This document shows positions 55,259-63,734 of a stretch of DNA of 64,000 bases, piece after piece. The notes under the pieces are model-generated. The model made no database searches, had not been told where the DNA came from, and worked only from the letters and a program-made list of their open reading frames with translations. Position numbers and translations under genes: made by a program. Positions within the stretch are counted from its first letter, which is position 1. Every line of letters begins with the position of its first letter. Origin of the DNA: UBA1479 sp038109305 (lineage in GTDB: Bacteria; Pseudomonadota; Alphaproteobacteria; Rhodospirillales; Casp-alpha2); NCBI GenBank assembly GCA_038109305.1, contig JAYNIR010000008.1:65889-129888 (forward strand), in the 5' to 3' direction.

Positions 55259-55912
55259 ATGGCAGACCAACCGGCGGAACACGAGCCATCCAAGGTCGTA
55301 TCGCGCTTGCGCTTGGTACGGCGGATTAGCCTTGTCCTGTGCGGGTTGATTCTGGCCGCGGTCGTCGCCTTTGTCGCCAAGGAACGCCTTTCGCAGACCA
55401 GTGGCAAGGGCCCAACGTTGCCGCAGGTCAAGATCGGCGGGCCGTTTTCTCTGACCGATCATGATGGCCGCCCGGTTACGGAAAAGGATTTTCAGGGCAA
55501 GTTTCTGATCGTGTTTTTCGGCTATACCTTCTGCCCGGATGTATGCCCGACCACGCTTGCCGATGTGTCGGCGGCGCTGGATCGTCTGGGGCCGGATGCC
55601 GGCAAGTTCCAGCCGCTTTTCATCACCGTCGATCCGGCCCGCGACACGGCGCCCCGCCTGAAGGAATATGTCGGGCATTTTAATCCCCGAATCAGGGGTT
55701 TGACCGGAACGGAGGCACAAATCAAAGAGGCCGCGAAGGCGTTCAGGGCCTACTACGTGAAAGCCAAGGCCGATGGCGGCGGGCCCAACGATTACCTGAT
55801 GGACCATTCGTCCATCGTTTACGTCATAGGTCCGGAAGGTGGGTTTAAAATTCACTTTAGCCACGGGACCGATGCCGATACCATGGCGGCCAAGCTTAAA
55901 ACTCTTCTTTGA
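55259..55912 (+). CDS. SCO1/SenC family copper chaperone
   Basis: 217 residues from ATG (MADQPAEHEPSK). A single N-terminal membrane helix (about residues 25-45) anchors a thioredoxin-like domain with the copper site CPDVCP in FFGYTFCPDVCPTTLADV and the distal His in MDHSSIVYVIGP. It delivers copper to the CuA site of cytochrome c oxidase, or acts as a thiol reductase there. No oxidase genes are in the window. cobB follows 23 bp downstream. Confidence 0.92.
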   Translation: MADQPAEHEPSKVVSRLRLVRRISLVLCGLILAAVVAFVAKERLSQTSGKGPTLPQVKIGGPFSLTDHDGRPVTEKDFQGKFLIVFFGYTFCPDVCPTTLADVSAALDRLGPDAGKFQPLFITVDPARDTAPRLKEYVGHFNPRIRGLTGTEAQIKEAAKAFRAYYVKAKADGGGPNDYLMDHSSIVYVIGPEGGFKIHFSHGTDADTMAAKLKTLL

Positions 55913-55935
55913 TTTCGTTTGCGGAGACGTCGTTT

Positions 55936-57294
55936 GTGACCCTATCCGACGGGCCCGCCCATCCCCCGCCGCCCGGCCTGATCATCGCTGCCCCGGAATC
56001 GGGTAGCGGCAAGACACTGGTGACCCTGGGCCTGATCCGGCACTTCCGAAATTGCGGCATGACCGTCGGGTCGGTCAAAATCGGCCCGGACTACATCGAT
56101 CCGGCGTTCCACGCCGCGGCGGGCGGGCGAGCTTGCGGCAACCTCGACCTTTGGGCCATGCGCGAGGCAACGATCAACTACGTGACGGCGGATGCCGCCG
56201 CCGGTGCGGATATGTTTATCGCGGAAGGCGTCATGGGCCTGTTCGACGGCGCCGTTCAGGACTTGGGTTCGACTGCCGACGCCGCCGCGCGGCTGACCCT
56301 GCCGGTCATTCTGGTGGTTGACGCCCGCGCGCAGGGGGCGTCCGCCGCCGCGGTTGTCCGGGGCTTTGCCGCGCATCGGCCCGACGTGATGGTGGCGGGC
56401 GTCATCTTCAACAGAACCGGAAGCGACCGTCACCGGGAAATTTTGACCGACGCCATGGCGGCGCACCTGCCGGAAATCAAGGTGCTGGGCTGCTTGCCGC
56501 GGATGCCGGACCTTGCCCTGCCCAACCGGCACCTGGGCCTGGTCCAAGCCAGGGAACATGCGGGGATTGAAGATTTCATCGACGGCGCGGCCGCCGCCGT
56601 GACACGGCATCTGGACACCAAGGCGATCAGCGCCTTGGCCCGGCCTACTCCGGTCGACCCGACCGCGCCGAACCCGATGGGCGCGCTACCGCCACTTGGG
56701 CAAAAGATCGCCATCGCGCGGGATGATGCGTTTTCGTTCATTTACCCCCACGTCGTTGACGGCTGGCGCCGGGCGGGCGCGGAAATATCGTGGTTTTCGC
56801 CGCTCGCCGATGAGGCGCCCCAACCCGATGCGAATGCGGTCTTTTTGCCCGGCGGATACCCGGAACTGCACGCCGGGCGGATTGCCGGCAATGCCCGTTT
56901 CCTTGCGGGACTTCGCGACCGGGCGGCGGCGTCGGTCACCGTGTTCGGCGAGTGCGGCGGTTACATGGTACTGGGACAGCGGCTGATCGATGCCGATGGC
57001 GTAGGCTATGAAATGGCGGGCCTTTTGTCCTTTGAAACCAGTTTCGCCGACCGGCGGCTGCACCTGGGTTACCGGCGGGCGACGCTGGTATCGGACGGGC
57101 CCTTGGGCCGCGCCGGAAGCAGCCTGCGCGGGCATGAATTTCACTATGCCGTCACCGCCAGTGAAGGGCCCGGCGACCCCCTATTGACCCTGAAAGACGC
57201 CGCGGGACGGGCGCTCGGCCCGGCGGGCCTGCAGCAGGGGACGGTCATGGGATCTTTCGTCCATCTGATTGATCATGAGGGCACAAACCCATGA
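55936..57294 (+). CDS. cobB: Cobyrinate a,c-diamide synthase (CobB/CbiA)
   Basis: 452 residues from GTG 55936, which has GGAG eight bases upstream; a TTG at 55909 is less likely. ATP-dependent amidation of the a and c carboxylates. The P-loop is APESGSGKTLVTLGL, then SVKIGPDYIDPAFH and EGVMGLFDGA. The C-terminal glutamine amidotransferase domain has its Cys in FGECGGYMVLGQ (about residue 339). It ends the upper corrin pathway represented here but is separated from the main cluster by the FNT remnant and sco1. Confidence 0.94.
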   Translation: MTLSDGPAHPPPPGLIIAAPESGSGKTLVTLGLIRHFRNCGMTVGSVKIGPDYIDPAFHAAAGGRACGNLDLWAMREATINYVTADAAAGADMFIAEGVMGLFDGAVQDLGSTADAAARLTLPVILVVDARAQGASAAAVVRGFAAHRPDVMVAGVIFNRTGSDRHREILTDAMAAHLPEIKVLGCLPRMPDLALPNRHLGLVQAREHAGIEDFIDGAAAAVTRHLDTKAISALARPTPVDPTAPNPMGALPPLGQKIAIARDDAFSFIYPHVVDGWRRAGAEISWFSPLADEAPQPDANAVFLPGGYPELHAGRIAGNARFLAGLRDRAAASVTVFGECGGYMVLGQRLIDADGVGYEMAGLLSFETSFADRRLHLGYRRATLVSDGPLGRAGSSLRGHEFHYAVTASEGPGDPLLTLKDAAGRALGPAGLQQGTVMGSFVHLIDHEGTNP

Positions 57295-57348
57295 GCCATG
57301 TATACGTATCGGTGGACCCGCGCTGATCCGTCGCCCCAGGAAGCTCTG

Positions 57349-57822
57349 ATGTTCGGCATGTTTCGCAGATCCAAAAAGAAAAAGACCCAGGAGCCACCCT
57401 TCTGGAAGCTCAAATCCCTTCGGGAGATGAACCGGGAGGAATGGGAATGCCTTTGCGACGGGTGCGGGCGGTGCTGCCTGAACAAGTTGGAGCACGAACT
57501 GACCGGCGAAATCCTCTACACGGATGTCGCCTGCCGGCTTCTCGACCCGGATACATGCCGCTGCGCGAACTACGAAAACCGCAAACGATTCGTGCCGGAA
57601 TGCCAGACCCTGACGCCCCGCCTAGTGGATAAACTGGGCTGGCTGCCGTCGACCTGCGCATACCGCTTGCTTTCCGAGGGACAAGAGCTTTATTGGTGGC
57701 ATCCTTTGGTTTCCGGCGATCCGGAAACGGTGCATTATGCGGGGATATCGGTCCGCGGACGCGTGGTGTCGGAACGCGACACGAACGATCTGGAAAACCG
57801 CGTGGTGGGTTGGCCCAAATAA
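57349..57822 (+). CDS. YcgN/UPF0260 family cysteine-cluster protein
   Basis: 157 residues from ATG (MFGMFRRSKKKKTQEPPFW), with AGGAAG before it. CDGCGRCCLNKLE, CRCANYENRKRFVPECQTLT and WLPSTCAYRLL hold the conserved cysteines of this family, thought to bind metal or an Fe-S cluster. Function unknown. A further upstream ATG (57298) is in frame but gives an atypical N-terminus. Confidence 0.88.
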   Translation: MFGMFRRSKKKKTQEPPFWKLKSLREMNREEWECLCDGCGRCCLNKLEHELTGEILYTDVACRLLDPDTCRCANYENRKRFVPECQTLTPRLVDKLGWLPSTCAYRLLSEGQELYWWHPLVSGDPETVHYAGISVRGRVVSERDTNDLENRVVGWPK

Positions 57823-57860
57823 TCGGTGCGCGGCCCGTGTATTAAAACGGAGGCGAGTTG

Positions 57861-58793
57861 ATGAGTGCGACAAATTTAGAATTAACGGGCGTATACGCCG
57901 CTGTTCTGACCCCGCAGTTTGCTGACGGCAGCCCCGACCACGGGCGGTTCGCCCAACACTGCAAATGGCTTTTGGCCAATGGCTGCGATGGCCTGGGCAT
58001 TTTGGGCACGACCAGCGAGGCCAATTCGTTTTCAACCGCCGAGCGCCTTGAGATTATGGATAAGCTCGCCGAAAGCGGCGTGCCGACGAAAACGCTGATG
58101 CCCGGCACGGGTTGCTGCGCGGTGCCCGATTCGGTGGCGCTGACCAAGAAGGCGGTCGAAATCGGCGCCACGTCGGTTTTGATGCTGCCGCCGTTCTATT
58201 ACAAGAACCAGACGGACGAGGGTTTGTTCGCGGCGTTTTCCGAGGTCATTCAGAAAGTCGGTTCCGACAAGCTGAAGATCAACCTGTACCATTTCCCGCA
58301 GATGTCCGGCGTCCCGGTGACCATGAAGCTGATCGAAATGCTGCGGCAGGAGTATCCGAAAACCGTGACCGGCATGAAGGACTCTTCCGGTGTTCTGGAC
58401 AACATGGTCAAGGCGGCCAAAGACTTCCCGGGTTTCTGCGTGTTTTCCGGCGCGGATGACCTGATGCTGCCGCTGCTGCGCGAAGGCGGCGCCGGGTGCT
58501 TCACGGCCTGCGCCAATATCGCAAGCGACCTGGTCAAGTCGGTCTATTCCGAATACCGGGCCAACGGCGACAGCGCCAAGATCGACGCGTTTCAGGCCCC
58601 GGTCGAACGGGTCCGCAAAATCATCGCCGGATACCCGCTGATCCCGGCCCTTAAGGCGCTGATAGCGCGGCACTGGAACGATGCCGCATGGCTGAACATG
58701 CGCGCCCCCGTGGTCGCCATGGACGATGCAACGACGCAACGTCTGTTCCGGGAATATGACGGCGCAGGCCTCCGCCTGCCGGAAGCCGCTTGA
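57861..58793 (+). CDS. DapA-superfamily aldolase (dihydrodipicolinate synthase-like)
   Basis: 310 residues. TIM-barrel class I aldolase: ILGTTSEANSFS, the Tyr of NLYHFPQMSGVPV and the Schiff-base Lys of TGMKDSSGVLDN are in place. The phosphate/carboxylate loop reads GTTSEANS rather than the GTTGES of true DapA, so it probably acts on another 2-oxoacid. Substrate not assigned. No lysine-synthesis neighbours. Confidence 0.85.
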   Translation: MSATNLELTGVYAAVLTPQFADGSPDHGRFAQHCKWLLANGCDGLGILGTTSEANSFSTAERLEIMDKLAESGVPTKTLMPGTGCCAVPDSVALTKKAVEIGATSVLMLPPFYYKNQTDEGLFAAFSEVIQKVGSDKLKINLYHFPQMSGVPVTMKLIEMLRQEYPKTVTGMKDSSGVLDNMVKAAKDFPGFCVFSGADDLMLPLLREGGAGCFTACANIASDLVKSVYSEYRANGDSAKIDAFQAPVERVRKIIAGYPLIPALKALIARHWNDAAWLNMRAPVVAMDDATTQRLFREYDGAGLRLPEAA

Positions 58794-58802
58794 GGCACGG
58801 CC

Positions 58803-59537
58803 TTGGCCGGACGACCCCGCGGCCGTATCAGCGGCTTCCTAAGCCTTAAGGCAGAGCCGTTCGGCGATGCCATTCCGGTTCGCATTCAGCGGAACAAACA
58901 AGCCAAACGGCTTATCCTTCGGGCGGATACGGCCCGCGGCGAGGCCGTGGTCACCTGCCCGACTTGGGTCAGCAAGGCGGAAGCGCTAGACTTCGCAACC
59001 AATCAGTCGACGTGGATCGCCCAGCAGATCGCCCAGGCGCCCAAGCCCCGGCCCTTTGCCGCCGGCGCCACCATCCCGTTCTTGGGCCAGGATCATATGA
59101 TCCGGCATCGGCCCACCGCGCGCGGTGGGGTGTGGTGGGAAGACGGCGAAATTCACGTGACCGGGCGGATCGAACACTTGCCCCGGCGAGTCGAGGGCTG
59201 GCTCAAGCGGGAAGCCCGCCGCCAGATCGCACCCCGGGTGGCGATCGCCGCCGAGCAATTCCGTGTCAAACCGGGCCGGATCGTCATTCGCGATACGCGG
59301 ACCCGGTGGGGGTCTTGCGCATGGGACGGCACGTTGTCGTTTTGCTGGCGACTAGTTCTTGCGCCGGAAGATGTGCTGAATTACGTCGTGGTTCATGAAG
59401 TGGCGCATCTGGCGGAATACAACCACAGCCCCAAGTTCTGGCGGCTGGTTGACCGATTGGTCGATGACGTGCCGCGGCACCGCGAATGGCTGAACGAAAA
59501 CGGCCCGGCGCTGCACATGATCGGCACGGCGCCATAA
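58803..59537 (+). CDS. YgjP-like (DUF45) metallopeptidase
   Basis: 244 residues from TTG 58803, the only plausible start near the family's N-terminus. The C-terminal zinc site HEVAHLAEYNHSPKFW (HExxH plus the distal His) and DTRTRWGSCAWDGTLSFCWR are hallmarks of YgjP/SprT-like proteins. N-terminal RIQRNKQAKRLILRAD forms the small beta domain. Function unknown; presumably zinc-dependent peptide hydrolysis. Confidence 0.88.
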   Translation: MAGRPRGRISGFLSLKAEPFGDAIPVRIQRNKQAKRLILRADTARGEAVVTCPTWVSKAEALDFATNQSTWIAQQIAQAPKPRPFAAGATIPFLGQDHMIRHRPTARGGVWWEDGEIHVTGRIEHLPRRVEGWLKREARRQIAPRVAIAAEQFRVKPGRIVIRDTRTRWGSCAWDGTLSFCWRLVLAPEDVLNYVVVHEVAHLAEYNHSPKFWRLVDRLVDDVPRHREWLNENGPALHMIGTAP

Positions 59538-59590
59538 CCCTGAATTTGCCCGCAAGGTCCGGATAGATCAGGATTCCCAGGGGGTCTATT

Positions 59591-60682
59591 GTGGGCCCTA
59601 TGAACCAGATCGCTAAATCCGCATCGCAATCGGACGCCAGATGGCGGACGGTCGAGACCCGCACCCACGACGCCGATTTCGTCTATGCGGTCAAGACAAC
59701 CGGCATCTACTGCCGGTCCGGCTGCGCGTCACGCCTGCCGAGCCAGGGGAACGTACGGTTTTTCGACACCCCCGCCAACGCGGCCCACGCCGGGTTCCGC
59801 CCGTGCAAACGATGCCGGCCCGATCAGGCCCGGTTTTCCGACCCCAGGATAGCGGCGGTTGCCTAAACTTGCCGAATGATTGAGGACACTGGCGGGCCGG
59901 TGACGCTTGACGCACTCGCGGCGCGGACGGGATACAGCCTGCATCACCTGCAAAGGACGTTCATCGAGGCCGTCGGCATCAGCCCGAAACAATATGGCGA
60001 CGCACTGAGGGCCGGGCGCCTTCGGCGTGAACTTCGGCAAGGAAACGGCGTCGCCGATGCCGTGTTCGGCGCCGGGTACGGATCGGCGTCCCGAGTCTAT
60101 GAAAAATCATCGGCCTTGTTCGGGATGACGCCCGCGAGTTACGCGGCGGGTGGCCAGGGCGCCGATATCCGTTTTGCCGTCGCGCAATCGCCATTGGGGC
60201 GCGTACTGGTGGCGGCGACGGGCAAAGGTCTTTGCATGGTATCCGTGGGCTCCGATGACACGGCGCTTGAACAAGAATTGCGCGCCGATTTTTCGAAAGC
60301 CCGCATTCAGCGCGACGACCGGAGCCTCGGCGGAACGATGGTCCACATCGTCGATATTCTGGCGGACGGACCGCCGGACCCGGCCTTGTCACTGGACGTT
60401 CGAGCAACGGCGTTTCAATGGCAGGTCTGGTAGGCGCTGCTGAAAATCCCAGCGGGCGAAACCCGAACTTACGGTGAAATCGCCGCCGCCACCGGCCGGC
60501 CCAAAGAAACCCGCGCCGTGGGGCGGGCCTGCGCGACCAATCCGGTGTCGCTGGTCATCCCCTGTCATCGGGCGGTCGGCGCCGACGGCAGCCTGACCGG
60601 ATACCGGTGGGGGATGGACCGAAAGCAGGCGTTGCTTGCCCACGAAAAAATCATCGCAGCTGGGGAAACTCCGAAAGACTGA
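59591..60682 (+). pseudogene. ada: ada, methyl-DNA repair regulator/methyltransferase, split by two in-frame stops
   Basis: One continuous frame of 364 codons encodes a full Ada: zinc domain with GIYCRSGCASRLPSQGNVRF and FRPCKRCRPD (about residues 38-81), AraC-type HTH (SLHHLQRTFIEAVGISPKQY), then the methyltransferase with TYGEIAAATGRPKETRAVG and acceptor Cys in VIPCHRAVG (codon 325). TAA at 59864 (codon 92) falls in the linker, and an ATG lies 12 bases after it. TAG at 60431 (codon 281) replaces what should be Gln in FQWQVW-Q-ALL. No frameshift is present. The second stop removes the acceptor Cys. The 3' end overlaps mmcB by 32 bp. Confidence 0.92.
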
Positions 60683-61118
60683 GTCGGTCGGCGACGGCGC
60701 GGGCGAAGCGCAACAACTGCGTCCGCCGACGATTGCCGTTAACCGGCGTTTCCAGGGCCGGCCGTTCGATCACGCCGTCGTGGGCATCGGCCCGGATGAT
60801 ACCGGCGGCGTCGGGCAGGATGCCGAGCGGGAAACCCGGCGGCACGGCGAAATAAAACCAGTCGCAGCAGGGCAGGTAATCCATCCATTTACCGTCGGCC
60901 CGAAAATCGGCAACCGACGACTTGACCTCGGCGAACAGAAACCGGCCACGGGCGTCCAGCCCCGCCACGTCGATCCGGCGGCGCGAGGTCAATTTGAATT
61001 CCGTCAGCGGGCTGAACCCCATATGGCGGAGCATACGAACAACCCCGCGTGTGACCCCAGCGGTCAGGACCGGCCTGGCCGACGGTTCGTCCGTGTCGTC
61101 GAACAGCAGATCATCCAT
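60651..61118 (-). CDS. mmcB: MmcB family DNA repair protein
   Basis: 155 residues. Nuclease-like fold: RRRIDVAGLDARGRFLFAEV then KSSVADFRADGKWMDY holds a D-x(n)-E-x-K catalytic pattern, followed by CCDWFYFAVPPGFP. MmcB is an alphaproteobacterial SOS protein needed for mitomycin C tolerance, as known in Caulobacter. A perfect LexA box lies 6 bp before the ATG. Convergent with the dead ada gene. Confidence 0.9.
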   Translation of the reverse strand: MDDLLFDDTDEPSARPVLTAGVTRGVVRMLRHMGFSPLTEFKLTSRRRIDVAGLDARGRFLFAEVKSSVADFRADGKWMDYLPCCDWFYFAVPPGFPLGILPDAAGIIRADAHDGVIERPALETPVNGNRRRTQLLRFARAVADRLSLSEFPQLR

Positions 61119-61124
61119 CTAAAT

Positions 61125-61139
61125 GTTCTTTTTTTGTTC
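61125..61139 (-). promoter_or_regulatory. LexA (SOS) box of mmcB
   Basis: GTTC-N7-GTTC with a spacer of seven T, at 61125-61128 and 61136-61139, equals GAAC-A7-GAAC on the mmcB strand. This is the exact alphaproteobacterial LexA consensus, 6 bp before the mmcB ATG. Repression here would block transcription or initiation until DNA damage. Confidence 0.85.
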
Positions 61140-61228
61140 TATACGTTGTCATTATTACTGGGCCGGGCCCTTAAAGGCAACCCCGGTCCGCCCTTGGCTT
61201 GCAGGCGCGGGCGGGCTAAGCCTTAGCC

Positions 61229-61648
61229 ATGCGACAGATGCAGCACGAAATAACGGTCGGCACCGACGGCCCCGGCCGTTATGAAATTAACCGGGACACG
61301 CTCAAATGGACGGCACCCCAGGGCGTGAACACGGGATTGCTGACGCTTTTCTGCCGGCATACCAGCGCATCCCTGACCTTCGAAGAGAATGCAGACCCGG
61401 ATGTGCAACGGAATCTGCAGACGTTTTTTGAACGCCTTGTGAAGGAAGACCCGTCGCTCTACCGCCACACGGCGGAGGGCCCGGATGACATGCCGGCCCG
61501 CATCCGAAGCGCACTGACCCAAGTACAGCTCTCCGCCCCCATCGCAAGCGGACGGCCACAGCTCGGCACCTGGCAGGGGATATACCTGTTCGAAAACCGG
61601 CGGCGTCCCCACCGGCGGCAGGTGCTGCTGCACCTGCAAGGGGAATAG
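61229..61648 (+). CDS. YjbQ/UPF0047 family protein with altered conserved residues
   Basis: 139 residues. CRHTSASLTFEENADPDVQR, YRHTAEGPDDMPARIRSAL and LGTWQGIYLFENRR identify the family (side activity: thiamine phosphate synthase). Compared with E. coli YjbQ as I recall it, the His of DMPxHI is Arg, the Asp of VxxDM is Asn and the His of GEHR is Asn, while the His of YRHTAEG remains. A non-enzymatic or altered-specificity form is possible. The next gene starts 10 bp downstream. Confidence 0.88.
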   Translation: MRQMQHEITVGTDGPGRYEINRDTLKWTAPQGVNTGLLTLFCRHTSASLTFEENADPDVQRNLQTFFERLVKEDPSLYRHTAEGPDDMPARIRSALTQVQLSAPIASGRPQLGTWQGIYLFENRRRPHRRQVLLHLQGE

Positions 61649-61658
61649 GTCAGGCGGC

Positions 61659-61973
61659 ATGGACAAGGGTTGGATATTCATCGGCGTCCTGCCGCTGGCG
61701 GGGCTTTTGGGTTTCTTCCTGAAGCAACGGTTTCTGGTGCCGGGGAAGCCCGCCCGCGATTGGTACGACGCCCGCATCGCGCCATGGATCAAAAAGGGGC
61801 TGGCGGCGCTGTTTTACCTGACCATAGTGGTTTGGATCGCGGTCTGGGCATTCGCCAGCGAGGAAGACCGGAACCGGCTTTCCGTCGAGGTCAAGGCGTT
61901 CATGAAATCGATCGAATTCGGCGACGGGAAAGTGCCGCAACCGGACCCGGCGGGCGTGAAGCCGCGGCCATGA
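61659..61973 (+). CDS. Small membrane protein of unknown function
   Basis: 104 residues with two hydrophobic segments: residues 5-21 (WIFIGVLPLAGLLGFFL) and about 48-66 (LAALFYLTIVVWIAVWAFA), plus a charged Pro-rich tail. No family recognised. It overlaps the TPR/2OG-oxygenase gene by ATGA and follows yjbQ by 10 bp, so all three are probably one operon. Confidence 0.75.
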   Translation: MDKGWIFIGVLPLAGLLGFFLKQRFLVPGKPARDWYDARIAPWIKKGLAALFYLTIVVWIAVWAFASEEDRNRLSVEVKAFMKSIEFGDGKVPQPDPAGVKPRP

Positions 61974-63703
61974 AAAAGCAGAAAAAGAAAGTCCGCCCGC
62001 TGAAACCGAAGCGCCGTCCGCGTGCCGGCAAAACGTCGGCGACCAGCCCTCGCCCGCAGCAGCCGCAGGCGGCTTTGCCGGGGGTGATGATCCGAGAAGA
62101 CGGCGCTCCCGCGCTTGAGATCGCGCGCCGCGCGCTCGCCCGAGGCCAATGGGCGGGGGCGCTGGCCGCCGGGCGCCAGGCCTTGATGCTCCGGCCGGAT
62201 GATGCCGAAGCACTGAACGTCATCGGCATCGCGGCTTTTCACTTGGGCGATGCCGAAGAAGCCAAAAGCCTGTTCGAAACTGCCCTTGCTTTCGACCCGG
62301 ATCACCTGGAGGCCCGGAACAACCTGGGCAATGTGCTGCGCGAGACGGGCGATTTTGTGGGTGCGGATCAGGCCTACAAAGAGGTCCTGGCGCGGCAACC
62401 CGATCATGACAACGCACTGTTCAATCAAGGAATATTGCTTGAGGTCGCCGGCGATTTCCCGGCCGCCGCCGTGGCCTTCCGCAAGGTGCTGGCGCGGGAC
62501 AAAACAAATGCCGACGCGCATTTTCATTTGGGCAATCTGGCGAAAGCGCAAAACAGGCTCACTGAAGCACTCGACGAATACGGCAAGGCGTTAAAGCGCC
62601 GCCCTGACCACACGCCGGCACTGACCAACCGGGGAGCGGTGCTTCAGGAAATGGGTAACGCGCTGGAAGCGGCGGAGGCCTATCGCAAGGCGATCGCCGT
62701 GGACCCGGACTTTCTCGACGCGCATTACAACCTCGCGACGCTGCTTCAGGAAACCGGCCATCCGGTGGAAGCGCTCCGCCACTATGATCGGATCGACGCG
62801 ATTGCCCCCGGGCATCCGGGCGCGCTGGTCAACAGGGCTTATGCGCTGCGCGAACTGGGGCGTACGGATGACGCCGTCATTGCCGCCGAACGCGCCGCGG
62901 CGGCGGCGCCTGACTATGACAAGGCGCTGGTCAACTCGGGCGATCTTTACCTGGCGACGGGGCAGACCGACAAGGCGCTGGCGCTCGCCGAACGCTACCT
63001 CGGTCGACACCCGGGCAATACATCTATGCTGGCGTTGCAGTGCATCGCCTTCAACGAAGCCGGCGACGTTGGCGCGCTCGGCAGATTGCTTGATTACGAC
63101 CGGCTGCTGCGCTTTGGCGTGATCGACCCGCCCGACGGGTATGGCAGTCTGGAAGATTTCAACGCGGCCCTTGCCCGCCATGTCCGCACTCATCCGTCCT
63201 TGGTTCGGTCGCCGAAAAGCCACGCGACCCGCAACGGCCGCCATTCAGGCGAATTGATGATCGAGCCCAAAGGACCCGTCGCCGGGTTGGAACAGGCGAT
63301 CCATCGTGGCGTCGCCGACTACCGCGCGGCGCTGCCGCCGGAGGCGGGTCACCCGTTTCTCGCCCAGCGGCCGGAGGCCCTGGCGCTATCCGTCTGGGGC
63401 GTGGTGATGGAGGACCGGGGCCATCAGGTCGCCCATATCCACCCCGCGGCGTGGCTGTCCGGCGTTTATTATCCGGAAATCCCCGACGTCGTGCGTGCCG
63501 ACGACCCGGAGCAACGGGGCTGGATCGAATTCGGCCGACCGCCCGATGACTTTCACGCAACCCAGGCGCCCAAACTGATCACACTTCGCCCGGAAAACGG
63601 CCTGATGATTTTGTTCCCGAGCTACATGTACCACCGCACGGTGCCGTTCCACGCGCCGGTGGAGCGCCTGTCCGTCGCGTTCGATGTAGTGGCTTTGGAT
63701 TGA
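61970..63703 (+). CDS. TPR protein fused to a 2-oxoglutarate/Fe(II) oxygenase-like domain
   Basis: 577 residues from the ATG overlapping the upstream stop. A very basic N-terminus (MKKQKKKVRPLKPKRRPRAG) is followed by about ten TPRs from residue 45 to 390 (HLEARNNLGNVLRETGDFVG, TPALTNRGAVLQEMGNALEA). The C-terminal domain (about 420-577) matches the putative 2OG-Fe(II) oxygenase family found behind TPRs: VAHIHPAAWLSGVYY gives a HxH pair near residue 489, and FPSYMYHRTVPF supplies the distal His near residue 554, with a later Arg for 2-oxoglutarate. Probably a protein hydroxylase; substrate unknown. Confidence 0.85.
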   Translation: MKKQKKKVRPLKPKRRPRAGKTSATSPRPQQPQAALPGVMIREDGAPALEIARRALARGQWAGALAAGRQALMLRPDDAEALNVIGIAAFHLGDAEEAKSLFETALAFDPDHLEARNNLGNVLRETGDFVGADQAYKEVLARQPDHDNALFNQGILLEVAGDFPAAAVAFRKVLARDKTNADAHFHLGNLAKAQNRLTEALDEYGKALKRRPDHTPALTNRGAVLQEMGNALEAAEAYRKAIAVDPDFLDAHYNLATLLQETGHPVEALRHYDRIDAIAPGHPGALVNRAYALRELGRTDDAVIAAERAAAAAPDYDKALVNSGDLYLATGQTDKALALAERYLGRHPGNTSMLALQCIAFNEAGDVGALGRLLDYDRLLRFGVIDPPDGYGSLEDFNAALARHVRTHPSLVRSPKSHATRNGRHSGELMIEPKGPVAGLEQAIHRGVADYRAALPPEAGHPFLAQRPEALALSVWGVVMEDRGHQVAHIHPAAWLSGVYYPEIPDVVRADDPEQRGWIEFGRPPDDFHATQAPKLITLRPENGLMILFPSYMYHRTVPFHAPVERLSVAFDVVALD

Positions 63704-63734
63704 CGGGCCGGACAATCGGTGCAGGGCACCGGAA

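Noticed and set aside
54539..55864. 442-codon upstream extension of the cbiD frame
   Set aside because: It is antisense to the FNT remnant and sco1, has no recognisable domain, and cbiD has a normal start at 54538.
57861..58793. Calling this gene dapA
   Set aside because: The active-site loop differs from true dihydrodipicolinate synthase and the context has no lysine genes; superfamily level is safer.
39383..60433. Genetic code reassignment or selenocysteine at the in-frame stops
   Set aside because: TAA, TAG and TGA all occur, normal genes use them as terminators, and no selenocysteine insertion element or Sec-type family is involved. Gene decay is simpler.
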